Positions 17,210 to 25,778 of a stretch of 51,254 bases of DNA are shown in pieces. The notes beneath the pieces were generated by a model. The model was not told the DNA's origin and did not search any database. It was given only the letters and a program-made list of their open reading frames with translations. The DNA lies in assembly GCA_028727105.1 (NCBI GenBank), contig JAQYOU010000142.1:1-51254 (forward strand). Reading direction: 5' to 3'. The stretch is from a bacterium. GTDB taxonomy: Bacteria > Bacillota > Clostridia > Lachnospirales > Lachnospiraceae. Position 1 is the stretch's first letter, and each line of letters begins with the position of its first letter. The position numbers and the translations under genes are program-made.

Positions 17210-19324
17210 ATGAGTGTAACAATTACCATTGATGGAAAACAAATCACGGCTGATGAGGGGATGAACGTGTTAGAGGCAGCGCTGTCAAACGGCGTTTATA
17301 TCCCGCATCTGTGCCATCATCCGGATCTGCCGGATATTGGTTCCTGCCGTCTGTGTGTGGTACAGGTCGACGGAGGAGAAGAAATCCTTCCGTCTTGCAA
17401 GCTGACCGTGAGAGATGGCATGGTCATCACGACAACAAATGAAAAGATCGACCATGCGAGAAAGCTTGCGATGGAGCTGATTTTGGCTGCGCACCCGGAG
17501 GATTGCTCCACCTGCCCGAAATACGGACGCTGTGAGCTGCAGACGCTGATCCAGTACATGGGCGTATCTGCCACCAGAATGCACACCCGGGTGAAAGGAA
17601 TCAAGATGAACGATGCAAACCCGCTGCTCATCCACGACATGAACCGATGTGTGCTGTGTGGAAGATGTGTGCGTGCCTGCAGCGATCTGCGTGGCGTCGG
17701 TGTGCTTGGCTATAACAAAAATGAGCTGGAGACATATGTGGGTACCTTGCATGACAGGCTGTTAGCCGATTCGGACTGTAGATTTTGCGGCGCCTGTGCG
17801 GAGGTTTGTCCCACCGGAACGATCCGCGATGTGATGAACTACACACCGATTGAAAAAAAGGACACCCTGATCCCCTGTCAGGCTATCTGTCCGGTTCACA
17901 CGGATGTTCCCCGTTACGTGCGTCTCGTAAAAGAAGGAAAATATGCAGAGGCTACCGCTGTTGTACATGAAAAGCTGCCGTTCCCGGAGTGTCTCGGACG
18001 CGTGTGCGCCCATGCCTGTGAGGCAAACTGCCGAAGAGGTGAGGTCAACGAGCCTGTCTCTATCCGAAACATCAAGCGTTACGCAGCAGAGCATGCGGAT
18101 GACAGCATCTGGAAGAAGAACAGTAAAATGCTTCCCAAGACCGGCAAAAAGGTCTGCGTGATCGGTGGCGGTCCGGCCGGAATGACAGCGGCTTTTTATC
18201 TGGCAAAACAGGGTCATGATGTGACCTTAAAGGAAGCCTATCCGGCTCTTGGAGGACAGATGCATTACGGAATCCCGTCCTACCGACTGCCCAGAGAGGT
18301 TGTGGAGAAAGAGGCAGGATATTTAAGTGATGTGGGCGTGAAGATCGAGACAAACTGCCGTGTAGAACAGCCTGTGGAGCTGAAAAAGGAGTTTGATGCG
18401 GTGCTTCTTGCCATTGGAACCCATCAGGGTGTTCGCCTCCCGATGGAGGGCAATGACCTTCCTCAGGTGCTTGTAAATACGGATTTCCTTCGGGATGCCT
18501 CTATGGGAAAAGAGACCGGAATGGGCAAGCGGGTGATCGTGCTCGGCGGCGGAAATGTGGCCTTTGACTGTGCAAGAACTGCAGTCAGACTGGGCGCAGA
18601 GGAGATCCATCTGGCGTGTCTGGAGGCCCGTGAAAAGATGCTGGCAGATGAGGAAGAGATTGAACAGGCAGCTGAGGAGGGTGTGATCATCCACCCGGCA
18701 CAGACCTTTGAGAAGATCTGTGGTACCGATCATGTGGAAGGCGTATTGTTCAGCAATATCAAGAGCTTTACCTTCGATGAAAACCGTCGCGCGATCATCG
18801 AGAAGGAGGAAGGCTCCGAGCATATGATCGAGGCTGACACCGTTATTTTTGCGACCGGACAGCGGACAGCACTTGCAGAAGATAGCGGAATCACACGAGG
18901 ACGTGCAAATTCCATTGCCACAAACGAGGGATCACTGGCAACCAATGTAGACGGTATTTTCGCATGCGGCGATTGTATTTACGGAACACAGACGGTGATC
19001 AAGGCAGTTGCTTCCGGAAGGGACGCGGCAAGTGAGATCGACAGATTCCTGGGCGGAGACGGAGATATCTCTGAAGTGTTAGTCGATACAGAAGAGCCGT
19101 CACAGTATATCGGAAAAGAGGAAGGCTTTGCAGGAAAGAAGCGTGCAGAGGAGAAGTTCCTTCCGGTAGAGGACAGAAATCATGATATGACACCCATCAG
19201 CGCAGGAATCTGTGATGGAGAGATCTGTGGAGAGGCTTCCCGGTGCCTCCAGTGTGACCTGAGATTTGGTATTTCAAAGCATAGATTATGGAGCGATTAT
19301 TCAGCGGAAGGAGAGGTGCGATAA
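17210..19324 (+). CDS. NuoG-type iron-sulfur / GltD-type NAD(P)H flavoprotein fusion
   Basis: This is a 704-residue cytoplasmic electron-transfer protein. Residues 1-80 form a [2Fe-2S] ferredoxin domain (Cys35, 46, 49, 63). A His-Cys3 NuoG-type motif follows (CSTCPKYGRC). Then come two 4Fe-4S motifs (CVLCGRCVRAC near 145 and CRFCGACAEVC near 190), a GltD/dihydropyrimidine-dehydrogenase-like cysteine domain (residues 225-300), an FAD site IGGGPAG near 318, and an NAD(P)H site LGGGNVA near 444. It should take electrons from NAD(P)H and pass them through clusters to a partner. The next gene starts after one spacer base and encodes a NuoF-like cluster protein, and a fumarate-reductase-like enzyme follows. 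The three probably form a reductase chain. Bifurcation is possible but not shown. Confidence 0.88.
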   Translation: MSVTITIDGKQITADEGMNVLEAALSNGVYIPHLCHHPDLPDIGSCRLCVVQVDGGEEILPSCKLTVRDGMVITTTNEKIDHARKLAMELILAAHPEDCSTCPKYGRCELQTLIQYMGVSATRMHTRVKGIKMNDANPLLIHDMNRCVLCGRCVRACSDLRGVGVLGYNKNELETYVGTLHDRLLADSDCRFCGACAEVCPTGTIRDVMNYTPIEKKDTLIPCQAICPVHTDVPRYVRLVKEGKYAEATAVVHEKLPFPECLGRVCAHACEANCRRGEVNEPVSIRNIKRYAAEHADDSIWKKNSKMLPKTGKKVCVIGGGPAGMTAAFYLAKQGHDVTLKEAYPALGGQMHYGIPSYRLPREVVEKEAGYLSDVGVKIETNCRVEQPVELKKEFDAVLLAIGTHQGVRLPMEGNDLPQVLVNTDFLRDASMGKETGMGKRVIVLGGGNVAFDCARTAVRLGAEEIHLACLEAREKMLADEEEIEQAAEEGVIIHPAQTFEKICGTDHVEGVLFSNIKSFTFDENRRAIIEKEEGSEHMIEADTVIFATGQRTALAEDSGITRGRANSIATNEGSLATNVDGIFACGDCIYGTQTVIKAVASGRDAASEIDRFLGGDGDISEVLVDTEEPSQYIGKEEGFAGKKRAEEKFLPVEDRNHDMTPISAGICDGEICGEASRCLQCDLRFGISKHRLWSDYSAEGEVR

Positions 19325-19325
19325 G

Positions 19326-20717
19326 ATGGCGTTATTGAGAAATCAGGCGGATGCACTGGTAAAGGTGCAGTCCATCAATAAAGATGCCTTAGAAGAGATC
19401 TTTGGCGTATGGGAGCCGGTTGAGGGAAAGATCGTCGGTGCACTGTATAACTCTGATACGGACGGAAGAAAAAAGGTGCTTCTCCATACCAATCCTGCGG
19501 GCGTGATCACCGGATTAAAGATCGCAGCAGTCCTGACAGGTGCAAAGGAAGCGGTGCTTGTGACAGACGCAGAGCTCAACGAGCAGGAGCTGACCGCCAA
19601 TGCGAATATGGTAAAGCTTCCGCTCACATTTGAATACGCAGGAATGGTCAACAAAACGGCTCACCGTCAGGATTTACTCTTAAGCCTGGATCAGCTGGCA
19701 TCCATGGCGGCAAAGCTGCTCGGCGAAGTGCCCGGTGTGCTGCTGGCATTGGATGAGGGAGAGCTTTCCGAGGTGTCTGCTGACACACAGCTTGACTCGC
19801 TGCTTCGTGAAGATGTGCGGGGAGCGGTCATCGATCACAAATTTTATTCCAGAGAAAGTCTTACCGGTAAGACCGCTTGGGATATTCGGGGCAAGAGCGG
19901 TGTGATCCACACGATCACAGAGTCACAGTGTGTGGTTGACCTTTTAAAGAAGGAGCTTCTGAAGCTGAGGGAAAAGAGCTGTGGAAAATGTGTATTCTGC
20001 AGAGAAGGGCTTTACCAGTGTTCACAGATCGTGGAGGATATTACAAACGGAAGATGTAAAAATGAGGATGTAAGCCTTGCAAAAGAAATTGCAGAGGTCA
20101 TGTCTTATTCAACGAGCTGTACACTTGGCGATGACGCGGCGGCACCGGTGCTGTCCGTGTACGAGAATTTTGCAGACGAATTGGATGCCCATGCAAAGCG
20201 CAAAGAGTGCAAAAAAGGAGTCTGCCTGGCACTGACACAGATCTATATTGATCCTGCAAAATGCGGCGGCTGTGGCGCCTGCGCAGAGGTTTGTCCGGAA
20301 AACTGTATTGAGAGCAAGGCAGGTTATGTATCTGTCATTGACGGCTTTGACTGCACACGCTGTGGCAAATGTCTGGAAACCTGTGAAAAAGGTGCGGTCG
20401 TAAAGACCTCCGGAAGGCTTCCGAAGCTTCCGAACAAGCCGACGCGCGTCAAGGGTGCAAAGGTGGAAACGAAAGTAGAAACCACAGCAGAAACCGCAGA
20501 GAAAAAGGAGCGAACCGGTGCAAGAAGAAGGCGCAGCTTTGGTTCTGCGACCGGTGGAGTGAAGCCCGTGACAGCTGCAGTGCAGGCGGCAGAAAAGAGC
20601 GAGCCGACAGCTGCAGTGCAGACGGGGACAGAGACGACGGAAACCACCGTTACAAGAACCGTCGGAAAGCGTAAACGTGTGTATGCAAGAGCAAAGAGCT
20701 CTTCGGATAATAATTAA
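19326..20717 (+). CDS. NuoF-like iron-sulfur protein with C-terminal 2x[4Fe-4S] ferredoxin and basic tail
   Basis: This 463-residue protein carries the NuoF cluster region (SCGKCVFCREG near residue 219, plus STSCTLGDDAA further on) and a two-cluster ferredoxin (CGGCGACAEVCPENC and CTRCGKCLETC). The glycine-rich NADH/FMN motif that normally precedes the cluster region in NuoF is not visible in the first 215 residues, so NADH oxidation may rest with the upstream partner. The last 95 or so residues are low-complexity, rich in Ala, Thr, Lys and Glu and ending very basic, which is unusual for this family. The start is the ATG at 19326 behind GGAGAGG, one base after the previous stop. It probably relays electrons to the flavoprotein encoded next. 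Confidence 0.82.
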   Translation: MALLRNQADALVKVQSINKDALEEIFGVWEPVEGKIVGALYNSDTDGRKKVLLHTNPAGVITGLKIAAVLTGAKEAVLVTDAELNEQELTANANMVKLPLTFEYAGMVNKTAHRQDLLLSLDQLASMAAKLLGEVPGVLLALDEGELSEVSADTQLDSLLREDVRGAVIDHKFYSRESLTGKTAWDIRGKSGVIHTITESQCVVDLLKKELLKLREKSCGKCVFCREGLYQCSQIVEDITNGRCKNEDVSLAKEIAEVMSYSTSCTLGDDAAAPVLSVYENFADELDAHAKRKECKKGVCLALTQIYIDPAKCGGCGACAEVCPENCIESKAGYVSVIDGFDCTRCGKCLETCEKGAVVKTSGRLPKLPNKPTRVKGAKVETKVETTAETAEKKERTGARRRRSFGSATGGVKPVTAAVQAAEKSEPTAAVQTGTETTETTVTRTVGKRKRVYARAKSSSDNN

Positions 20718-20739
20718 AAACGTAAAGGAGAACAGACAG

Positions 20740-22203
20740 ATGAAGACATTACAGACAGATGTAGTAATCGTAGCAGGCGGACCCGCCGGTCTGGCAGCAG
20801 CCATCACCGCAGGAGAGAACGGATTAAAGAGCATCATTCTTGAGAAGTCCTCTGCAACAGGCGGAGCAGCAAACATGGGTATGGGACCTCTTGGTATCGA
20901 CACTCGTATCCAGAGAGAGAATTTTAATGAGATCAGTGTCAAGGATGCACTGGATCTTCATATGACCTACACCCATTTCCGTGTGGATGGCGATCTGGTG
21001 CAGACCTATTTCAACAAGAGTGCAGACACCATCGAGTGGCTGGAGAACATGGGTGTGGAATTTGCCGGTGCATTCCGTTACTTCAAGGAGTCAGAGGCAA
21101 CCTGGCATATCGTAAAGCCGGAGAACGGCGTCATCGGACCCCGTGCGGCAGGAGCCATGATCAAGGCGATGACCGAGCGTGCAAAAGAGCTGGGCTGTGA
21201 GATCCTTTTAGAGACTGCAGGACAGAAGCTCGTGGTAGACGATGGAAAGGTTTGCGGCGTGATCGGCGTGGACAAGGATGGAAATGAAGTACAGGTTCTT
21301 GGTAAAGCAGTCATCGTGGCAACCGGAGGCTTCGGAAACAACAAGGAGATGATCAAGGAAGCGTTTGGTCTGAACCTCGCAGAGGATTTCTTCCCCTTCA
21401 TGATCCCGGGCATCACCGGAGACGGTCTGCGTATGATGTGGGAGGTCGGCGCTGCAAAATTCGGAGCAAATATCGAGGCAATCTATCAGCTGCCTGATAA
21501 CTTAAACTGGTTCTTATTGGATGCGGTTCTTCGTCAGCCGAACCTTTTGATCAATCAGGACGGTGAGCGTTTCATGAACGAGGGCTATATGGGAAATACC
21601 ACCTACACCGGAAATGCCATCGCCCTTCAGCACGGAAATTACGCATACTGCATCATGGATGAGGGTATTTTGAAGGAATACAAGAAAAACGGTCCCGATA
21701 TCATGGATATCGTTCATCCCGCAGATGCATTTTTAGGCTTTGACGCTCAGGCAAAGACTGCTGTTGAGCAGGGCTACGAGGCATATTTTGAGGCAGATAC
21801 CATCGAGGAGCTGGCAGACAAGCTCGGTATTGACGCAGAGGTACTTCAGGATACGATCGATGAGTACAACGAGTTCTGTGAGAAGGGTGTCGATGAAAAA
21901 TTCCACAAGGATCAGAAATTCTTACATCCCATCACCGGAAAAGGAAAATATCTCGTTGGAAAATACTATCTGGCAGCTTACGGAACCGTTGGCGGCGTGC
22001 GCATCAACAAGTACTGTGAGGTATTGAACGACGAGGGATACCCGATCGAGGGACTTTACAGTGCAGGCTCTGATGCAAACACGATCTACGGAGACAGCTA
22101 CAACTTTACACTGCCCGGAAATACCATGGGCTTTGCAGTCAATTCCGGACGTATGGCAGGCGAGAGTGTTGCTGAGTATATCGCTGCAGTGGAAGAGGAA
22201 TAA
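20740..22203 (+). CDS. FAD-dependent fumarate-reductase/ketosteroid-dehydrogenase-like flavoprotein
   Basis: This 487-residue soluble enzyme has an N-terminal FAD site (VVIVAGGPAGLAAA; AGGPAG in place of the usual GAGPAG) and the C-terminal FAD-contacting block found in FrdA-like reductases (GLYSAGSDANTIYGDS, then GFAVNSGRMAGE). There is no signal peptide, heme motif or covalent-FMN domain, so it is the short cytoplasmic form. Family members reduce an activated C=C bond (fumarate, urocanate, cinnamate-type, 3-keto steroids). Here it probably receives electrons from the two upstream iron-sulfur proteins. Substrate is unknown. AAAGGAGAA precedes the ATG at 20740; the frame opens earlier but inside the previous gene. 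Confidence 0.87.
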   Translation: MKTLQTDVVIVAGGPAGLAAAITAGENGLKSIILEKSSATGGAANMGMGPLGIDTRIQRENFNEISVKDALDLHMTYTHFRVDGDLVQTYFNKSADTIEWLENMGVEFAGAFRYFKESEATWHIVKPENGVIGPRAAGAMIKAMTERAKELGCEILLETAGQKLVVDDGKVCGVIGVDKDGNEVQVLGKAVIVATGGFGNNKEMIKEAFGLNLAEDFFPFMIPGITGDGLRMMWEVGAAKFGANIEAIYQLPDNLNWFLLDAVLRQPNLLINQDGERFMNEGYMGNTTYTGNAIALQHGNYAYCIMDEGILKEYKKNGPDIMDIVHPADAFLGFDAQAKTAVEQGYEAYFEADTIEELADKLGIDAEVLQDTIDEYNEFCEKGVDEKFHKDQKFLHPITGKGKYLVGKYYLAAYGTVGGVRINKYCEVLNDEGYPIEGLYSAGSDANTIYGDSYNFTLPGNTMGFAVNSGRMAGESVAEYIAAVEEE

Positions 22204-22208
22204 AAGCT

Positions 22209-23315
22209 ATGGCATATAAAATTTTGACGATCAACCCCGGCTCTACCTCCACAAAGGTAGGATGCTTTGAGGGAGAAACAGAGATTTTTACCGTAAATGT
22301 ATCCCATGACGCGGATCAATTAAAGGAATTTGCCACGATCAGCGATCAGCTGCCGTATCGGAAAGAGACGATCTTAATGGAGCTTGAAAAAGCAGGGATC
22401 GATCTTTCCACCATCGATGCTTTTGTCGGACGCGGCGGGGGGCTTTTAGCAGTGGAAGGCGGAACCTACGAGGTGGATGAGGTGCTGTTATCCCACGCAG
22501 TCAAGGGTGCGAATGGTGTACAGCACCCGGCGCAGCTGGGTTCCCAGATTGCCAATGAATTTGCAGTTCAGTACAACAAGCCGGCATTTGTAGTCAATCC
22601 GCCGGATACGGATGAGCTGTGCTTATATGCGCGGATGACAGGCATCAAAGGGGTGTACCGGAATGTACACCTCCATGCATTGAACCTCAAAGAAACTGCG
22701 ATCCGACACAGTGAGGCAAATGGTGCGAAGTATGAGGATAAAAACTATGTCGTCTGCCATATCGGAGGCGGTATTTCCATCTCCGCGCATCAGAAGGGCA
22801 AGATGATCGACGGAAATGATATCGTCGGCGGTGAGGGTCCGATGGCACCGACACGCTGTGGTTCTATTCCGGCGGCAGAGATGATCCGTTATGCATACAA
22901 ATGCGGCGATCAGAAGGAAGCACTTTCCCTGACCACCAAGACCGGTGGCTTTGTGAGTCATCTGGGCACCTCAGATGCCTTAGAGGTGAGCACGAAGGCT
23001 GCAGAGGGCGATGAGACCTGTGCACGGATCTGGAATACGATGATCTATCAGATCATCCGCTATATCGGAGCCATGGCGGCCGTGCTTCACGGAGAGGTGG
23101 ACGGTATCCTTCTTGGCGGCGGTATGGTACATAACAAGGATCTGGTAAAACAGATCACAGACAGCTGTTCCTGGATCGCACCGGTCTATGCATATCCGGG
23201 TGAGTTTGAGCTGGAAGCGATGGCAGCAGGCGCGATTCGTGTGCTGAGCGGACAGGAAACAGCAAAAAAATATACAGGAAAGCCGGTGTGGTCGCCGGAG
23301 GAGATCGGAGAGTAA
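22209..23315 (+). CDS. buk: Butyrate kinase (branched-chain carboxylate kinase group)
   Basis: This 368-residue ASKHA-fold kinase converts an acyl phosphate and ADP to carboxylate and ATP. Motifs include the phosphate-1 loop LTINPGSTSTKVG (residues 5-17), GRGGGLL, HIGGGISISAHQ and the later adenosine site LLGGGMVHN. Length and motifs match butyrate kinase rather than acetate kinase. It lies 5 bases after the flavoprotein gene and in the same operon as a phosphate acyltransferase, so the pathway ends in substrate-level phosphorylation. The actual acid could be butyrate, another short-chain acid or an aryl-alkanoate. Confidence 0.93.
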   Translation: MAYKILTINPGSTSTKVGCFEGETEIFTVNVSHDADQLKEFATISDQLPYRKETILMELEKAGIDLSTIDAFVGRGGGLLAVEGGTYEVDEVLLSHAVKGANGVQHPAQLGSQIANEFAVQYNKPAFVVNPPDTDELCLYARMTGIKGVYRNVHLHALNLKETAIRHSEANGAKYEDKNYVVCHIGGGISISAHQKGKMIDGNDIVGGEGPMAPTRCGSIPAAEMIRYAYKCGDQKEALSLTTKTGGFVSHLGTSDALEVSTKAAEGDETCARIWNTMIYQIIRYIGAMAAVLHGEVDGILLGGGMVHNKDLVKQITDSCSWIAPVYAYPGEFELEAMAAGAIRVLSGQETAKKYTGKPVWSPEEIGE

Positions 23316-23316
23316 T

Positions 23317-23754
23317 ATGACGCAGAAACAGATACAGATGATGATCCTGATCCAGGATATCATCCTTGCATTTGTCATCAATTCGGCAGCAACGATCCTT
23401 GCAGGCGGATTTACGGAAACTTCGGTCTATCTGGTGGGAATGTTTGAGGCATTTTCCATCAACTATATCGCAGGACTGATCATTCCGGTGGAAAAGATCG
23501 GATGTACAGTGGCAGAGGGGCTCGGCTGTAAGCCGGGCAGCCGCCTGCACAAACTGATCCGTGTGTTTATCATCAATGCGATCTTTGTGACGATCATCAG
23601 CTTTACGATCGCACTGATCAATGTAGGACCGGTGGCAGAGCTTCCGATGATCTGGATCAAAACCTATCCGGTGCTTCATATCGTAGGACTTGTGACCTCG
23701 CTTCTCATCGAAAAGCCGGTCATGGAGCTTGCGAAGGTTTTATGCAGTAAGTAA
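23317..23754 (+). CDS. Small four-helix membrane protein, paralogue of the protein at 31.6 kb
   Basis: This 145-residue protein has about four hydrophobic segments (near residues 7-28, 40-58, 85-105, 120-135). A central cytoplasmic-looking segment, PVEKIGCTVAEGLGCKPGS, corresponds to a similar segment in the second copy. No catalytic motif is seen. It begins one base after the butyrate kinase stop. The general shape resembles DUF2798-like proteins, but I am not certain of the family. Recurrence next to two redox operons suggests a shared membrane role, for example transport or anchoring. Function unknown. Confidence 0.75.
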   Translation: MTQKQIQMMILIQDIILAFVINSAATILAGGFTETSVYLVGMFEAFSINYIAGLIIPVEKIGCTVAEGLGCKPGSRLHKLIRVFIINAIFVTIISFTIALINVGPVAELPMIWIKTYPVLHIVGLVTSLLIEKPVMELAKVLCSK

Positions 23755-23781
23755 TTGAGGGCAAAAAGGAAAGGAGAAACC

Positions 23782-25077
23782 ATGAATCAAACAAAAATCA
23801 ATCAATACGCAAGAAGCGTGTCTATCATTGGTGTTGGCTGTACACCATTTATGTACACCGTGGATAAAGAGGAGACAAACGGTCTGACTGAGGGAGAAAT
23901 GTTTGGATATGCGGCGTTAAAGGCAATGGAAGATGCCGGTGTCAACCCGCAGGACGTAGATTTTTATTTTCACGGAGAAGCAAGTCCCCTGAATGGATCG
24001 AATTATCTGACACCGAATATCCAGATCGCCAACTGGTTCGGTATGAAGGGAAAAGCATCCATTCATCATTCAGAGGCATGCTGTACCGGATATTATGCAA
24101 TTGAAGAAGCTGTGAATGCAGTGGCATCCGGAAAATATAACTGTGTGCTGTCAGGCTGTGTAGAGTTTGGTGACAGTCTTGCCATCGGCAATCATCCGTA
24201 TGCAAGAGAAAAAATGACCATGGACAAGTTCCTTCAGACAACTGCATGGCTGTATGACAGAAATTATACGAGAAGTCTGATGGCAGGACAGGAGCTGATC
24301 TACGATGACGCTGCAGAGTGGTACAAGAGAACAAGAAATCTGACGGACGAGCAGATGGACGATACCTTAAACTGGATGTGCATCAACAACCGGAGAAATG
24401 CTTCTGTAAATCCCCTTGCCATCGAGCGCACGACCTATGAGGAGCTGGCAAAGGAAAAAGGCTTTGACAATGTGATGGATTATATGAGATCTCCCTACAA
24501 TCCGAAGATGGGTGATTTCTTAAGAGCCGGAGGCATCGAGCTCAAGTGTGATGGAGCAGCAGCCGTGATCGTCTGTGCGACAGATATGGTTGATAAATAT
24601 ATGGGTAACAAGAGCCACAAGCCCATCGAGGTACTCGGTGTAGGCTGTGCAGCCTGCGAGGCAACGACTCCTCACTTTGAGGTTCGTGCAACGGAGGAAG
24701 CTGTTCGTCAGGTATACGAAGTGACCGGTGTGAAGCCCGAAGAGCTGGATCTGTTCTACGCTAATGACTTTATCATTACTTCCCATCTCGTTTCTGCGGA
24801 GATCGCAGGCTACCTTCCTTATGGTGAGGGCTGGAAATATATTTGTGACGGACGTACCGCTTATGACGGAGACAAGCCCATCAACACCAACGGCGGAAGA
24901 ACTTCTTTTGGACATGCACATGCGGCATCCGGTCTGGCAGACCTCTATGAGGCAGTGAAGCAGATGCGCGGTGAAGCCGGTGAGGGACAGGTAAAGAAGC
25001 TTCCGAAGACAACGATGCTTCGCGGCTACGGCGGCGCACAGAATATCTGTACATACATCATCAGAACACTGGACTAG
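23782..25077 (+). CDS. Thiolase-superfamily enzyme (SCP2/PhlC-like)
   Basis: This is a 431-residue thiolase-fold enzyme. The nucleophile cysteine is in SEACCTGYYA (Cys100 or Cys101), the catalytic His378 is in SFGHAHAASG after a GGRTS motif, and the C-terminal block LRGYGGAQNICTY replaces the usual CIGGGQG. It lacks a ketoacyl-synthase loading region and resembles non-decarboxylating thiolases that work with a DUF35 partner, as in archaeal HMG-CoA synthesis or bacterial PhlC. The partner gene follows 13 bases downstream. It would make or break a C-C bond next to a carbonyl; with the phosphate acyltransferase and kinase in the operon, cleavage is more likely. AAAGGAGAA sits before the ATG at 23782. 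Confidence 0.87.
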   Translation: MNQTKINQYARSVSIIGVGCTPFMYTVDKEETNGLTEGEMFGYAALKAMEDAGVNPQDVDFYFHGEASPLNGSNYLTPNIQIANWFGMKGKASIHHSEACCTGYYAIEEAVNAVASGKYNCVLSGCVEFGDSLAIGNHPYAREKMTMDKFLQTTAWLYDRNYTRSLMAGQELIYDDAAEWYKRTRNLTDEQMDDTLNWMCINNRRNASVNPLAIERTTYEELAKEKGFDNVMDYMRSPYNPKMGDFLRAGGIELKCDGAAAVIVCATDMVDKYMGNKSHKPIEVLGVGCAACEATTPHFEVRATEEAVRQVYEVTGVKPEELDLFYANDFIITSHLVSAEIAGYLPYGEGWKYICDGRTAYDGDKPINTNGGRTSFGHAHAASGLADLYEAVKQMRGEAGEGQVKKLPKTTMLRGYGGAQNICTYIIRTLD

Positions 25078-25090
25078 GAGGTGAAGGAGC

Positions 25091-25501
25091 ATGAGTATCG
25101 AATTAGAAAAAGTAGTAGAGAAGTTCTATCAGGGTCTGGAAGAGGGAAAGATCCTTGGAAAAAAATGTGCGAAATGCGGAGCTGTTGAGTTCCCTCCGGT
25201 CTATGCATGTAACACATGCGGCGGCTGGGATATGGAATGGGTTGAGATCAGCGGAAAAGCGAAGCTCCATTCCATCGTTATGCCTGCGGCGCTCTCCACA
25301 AAGCCGGAGTATAAAGCGCTGGGCAAGTATGCCTACGGTGAAGTAGAACTGGAGGAAGGCTCAAGATTAAACGCAGTTGTCCGCGGCATCAACAAAAAGA
25401 AGAGAAATGAGCTGTCAGACAAGCTGCCCGTGGATGTAAAGGCAGCCATTTACCAGAGAGACGGATACAAGACGGTTGTGTTCGATCTTGTGGAAGACTA
25501 A
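25091..25501 (+). CDS. DUF35 zinc-ribbon/OB-fold thiolase partner
   Basis: This 136-residue protein has a rubredoxin-like zinc ribbon (CAKCG and CNTCGG, residues 22-41) followed by an OB-fold that begins VEISGKAKLHS. Such proteins form a complex with a thiolase and help channel or hold the acyl-carrier substrate. The gene follows the thiolase gene at once with a near-perfect AGGAGG ribosome site, the same arrangement as PhlC/PhlB and archaeal thiolase/DUF35 pairs. No residue appears missing. Confidence 0.9.
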   Translation: MSIELEKVVEKFYQGLEEGKILGKKCAKCGAVEFPPVYACNTCGGWDMEWVEISGKAKLHSIVMPAALSTKPEYKALGKYAYGEVELEEGSRLNAVVRGINKKKRNELSDKLPVDVKAAIYQRDGYKTVVFDLVED

Positions 25502-25533
25502 AAAATAATAAAAAAGAAAAGGAGTATATCACA

Positions 25534-25773
25534 ATGGAACGTAAAGAATTAGAGCAGAAGATCATCGAGTTAGTAGCAATTTCTTACAACAAGGACGAGG
25601 CAGAGCTGTCTTTAGAGACCAGCTTCAAGAACGACCTGGGCGGCGCATCTGTACAGATGGTAGCGCTTGTTGCAGAGATCGAGAACGAGCTGGATGCAAC
25701 GATCACCTTACAGGATGCATCCGCATGCGCAACCATCGCCGAGCTGGTAGATGTGGTAGCAGAGGAGTTATAA
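25534..25773 (+). CDS. Acyl carrier protein with atypical ASV motif
   Basis: This 79-residue acidic four-helix protein fits the acyl carrier fold (TSFKNDLGG, then EIENELDATI). The phosphopantetheine serine aligns with Ser39, but the normal Asp-Ser-Leu is Ala-Ser-Val. It may still be modified, or modified only by a dedicated transferase, or serve as an unmodified scaffold. It lies between the DUF35 protein and the phosphate acyltransferase, not in a fatty-acid synthesis cluster, so it probably carries the acyl group released by the thiolase. GGAG lies 9 bases before the ATG. Confidence 0.85.
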   Translation: MERKELEQKIIELVAISYNKDEAELSLETSFKNDLGGASVQMVALVAEIENELDATITLQDASACATIAELVDVVAEEL

Positions 25774-25778
25774 TTGTT

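Noticed and set aside
17053-17247. Minus-strand 64-codon frame before the NuoG/GltD-like gene
   Set aside because: It lies entirely across the structured leader and the first codons of the plus-strand gene; no ribosome site or domain.
20109-20942. Minus-strand open frame (277 codons) across the ferredoxin part and next gene
   Set aside because: Cys/Phe/Arg-rich shadow of the iron-sulfur coding region and spans a gene boundary.
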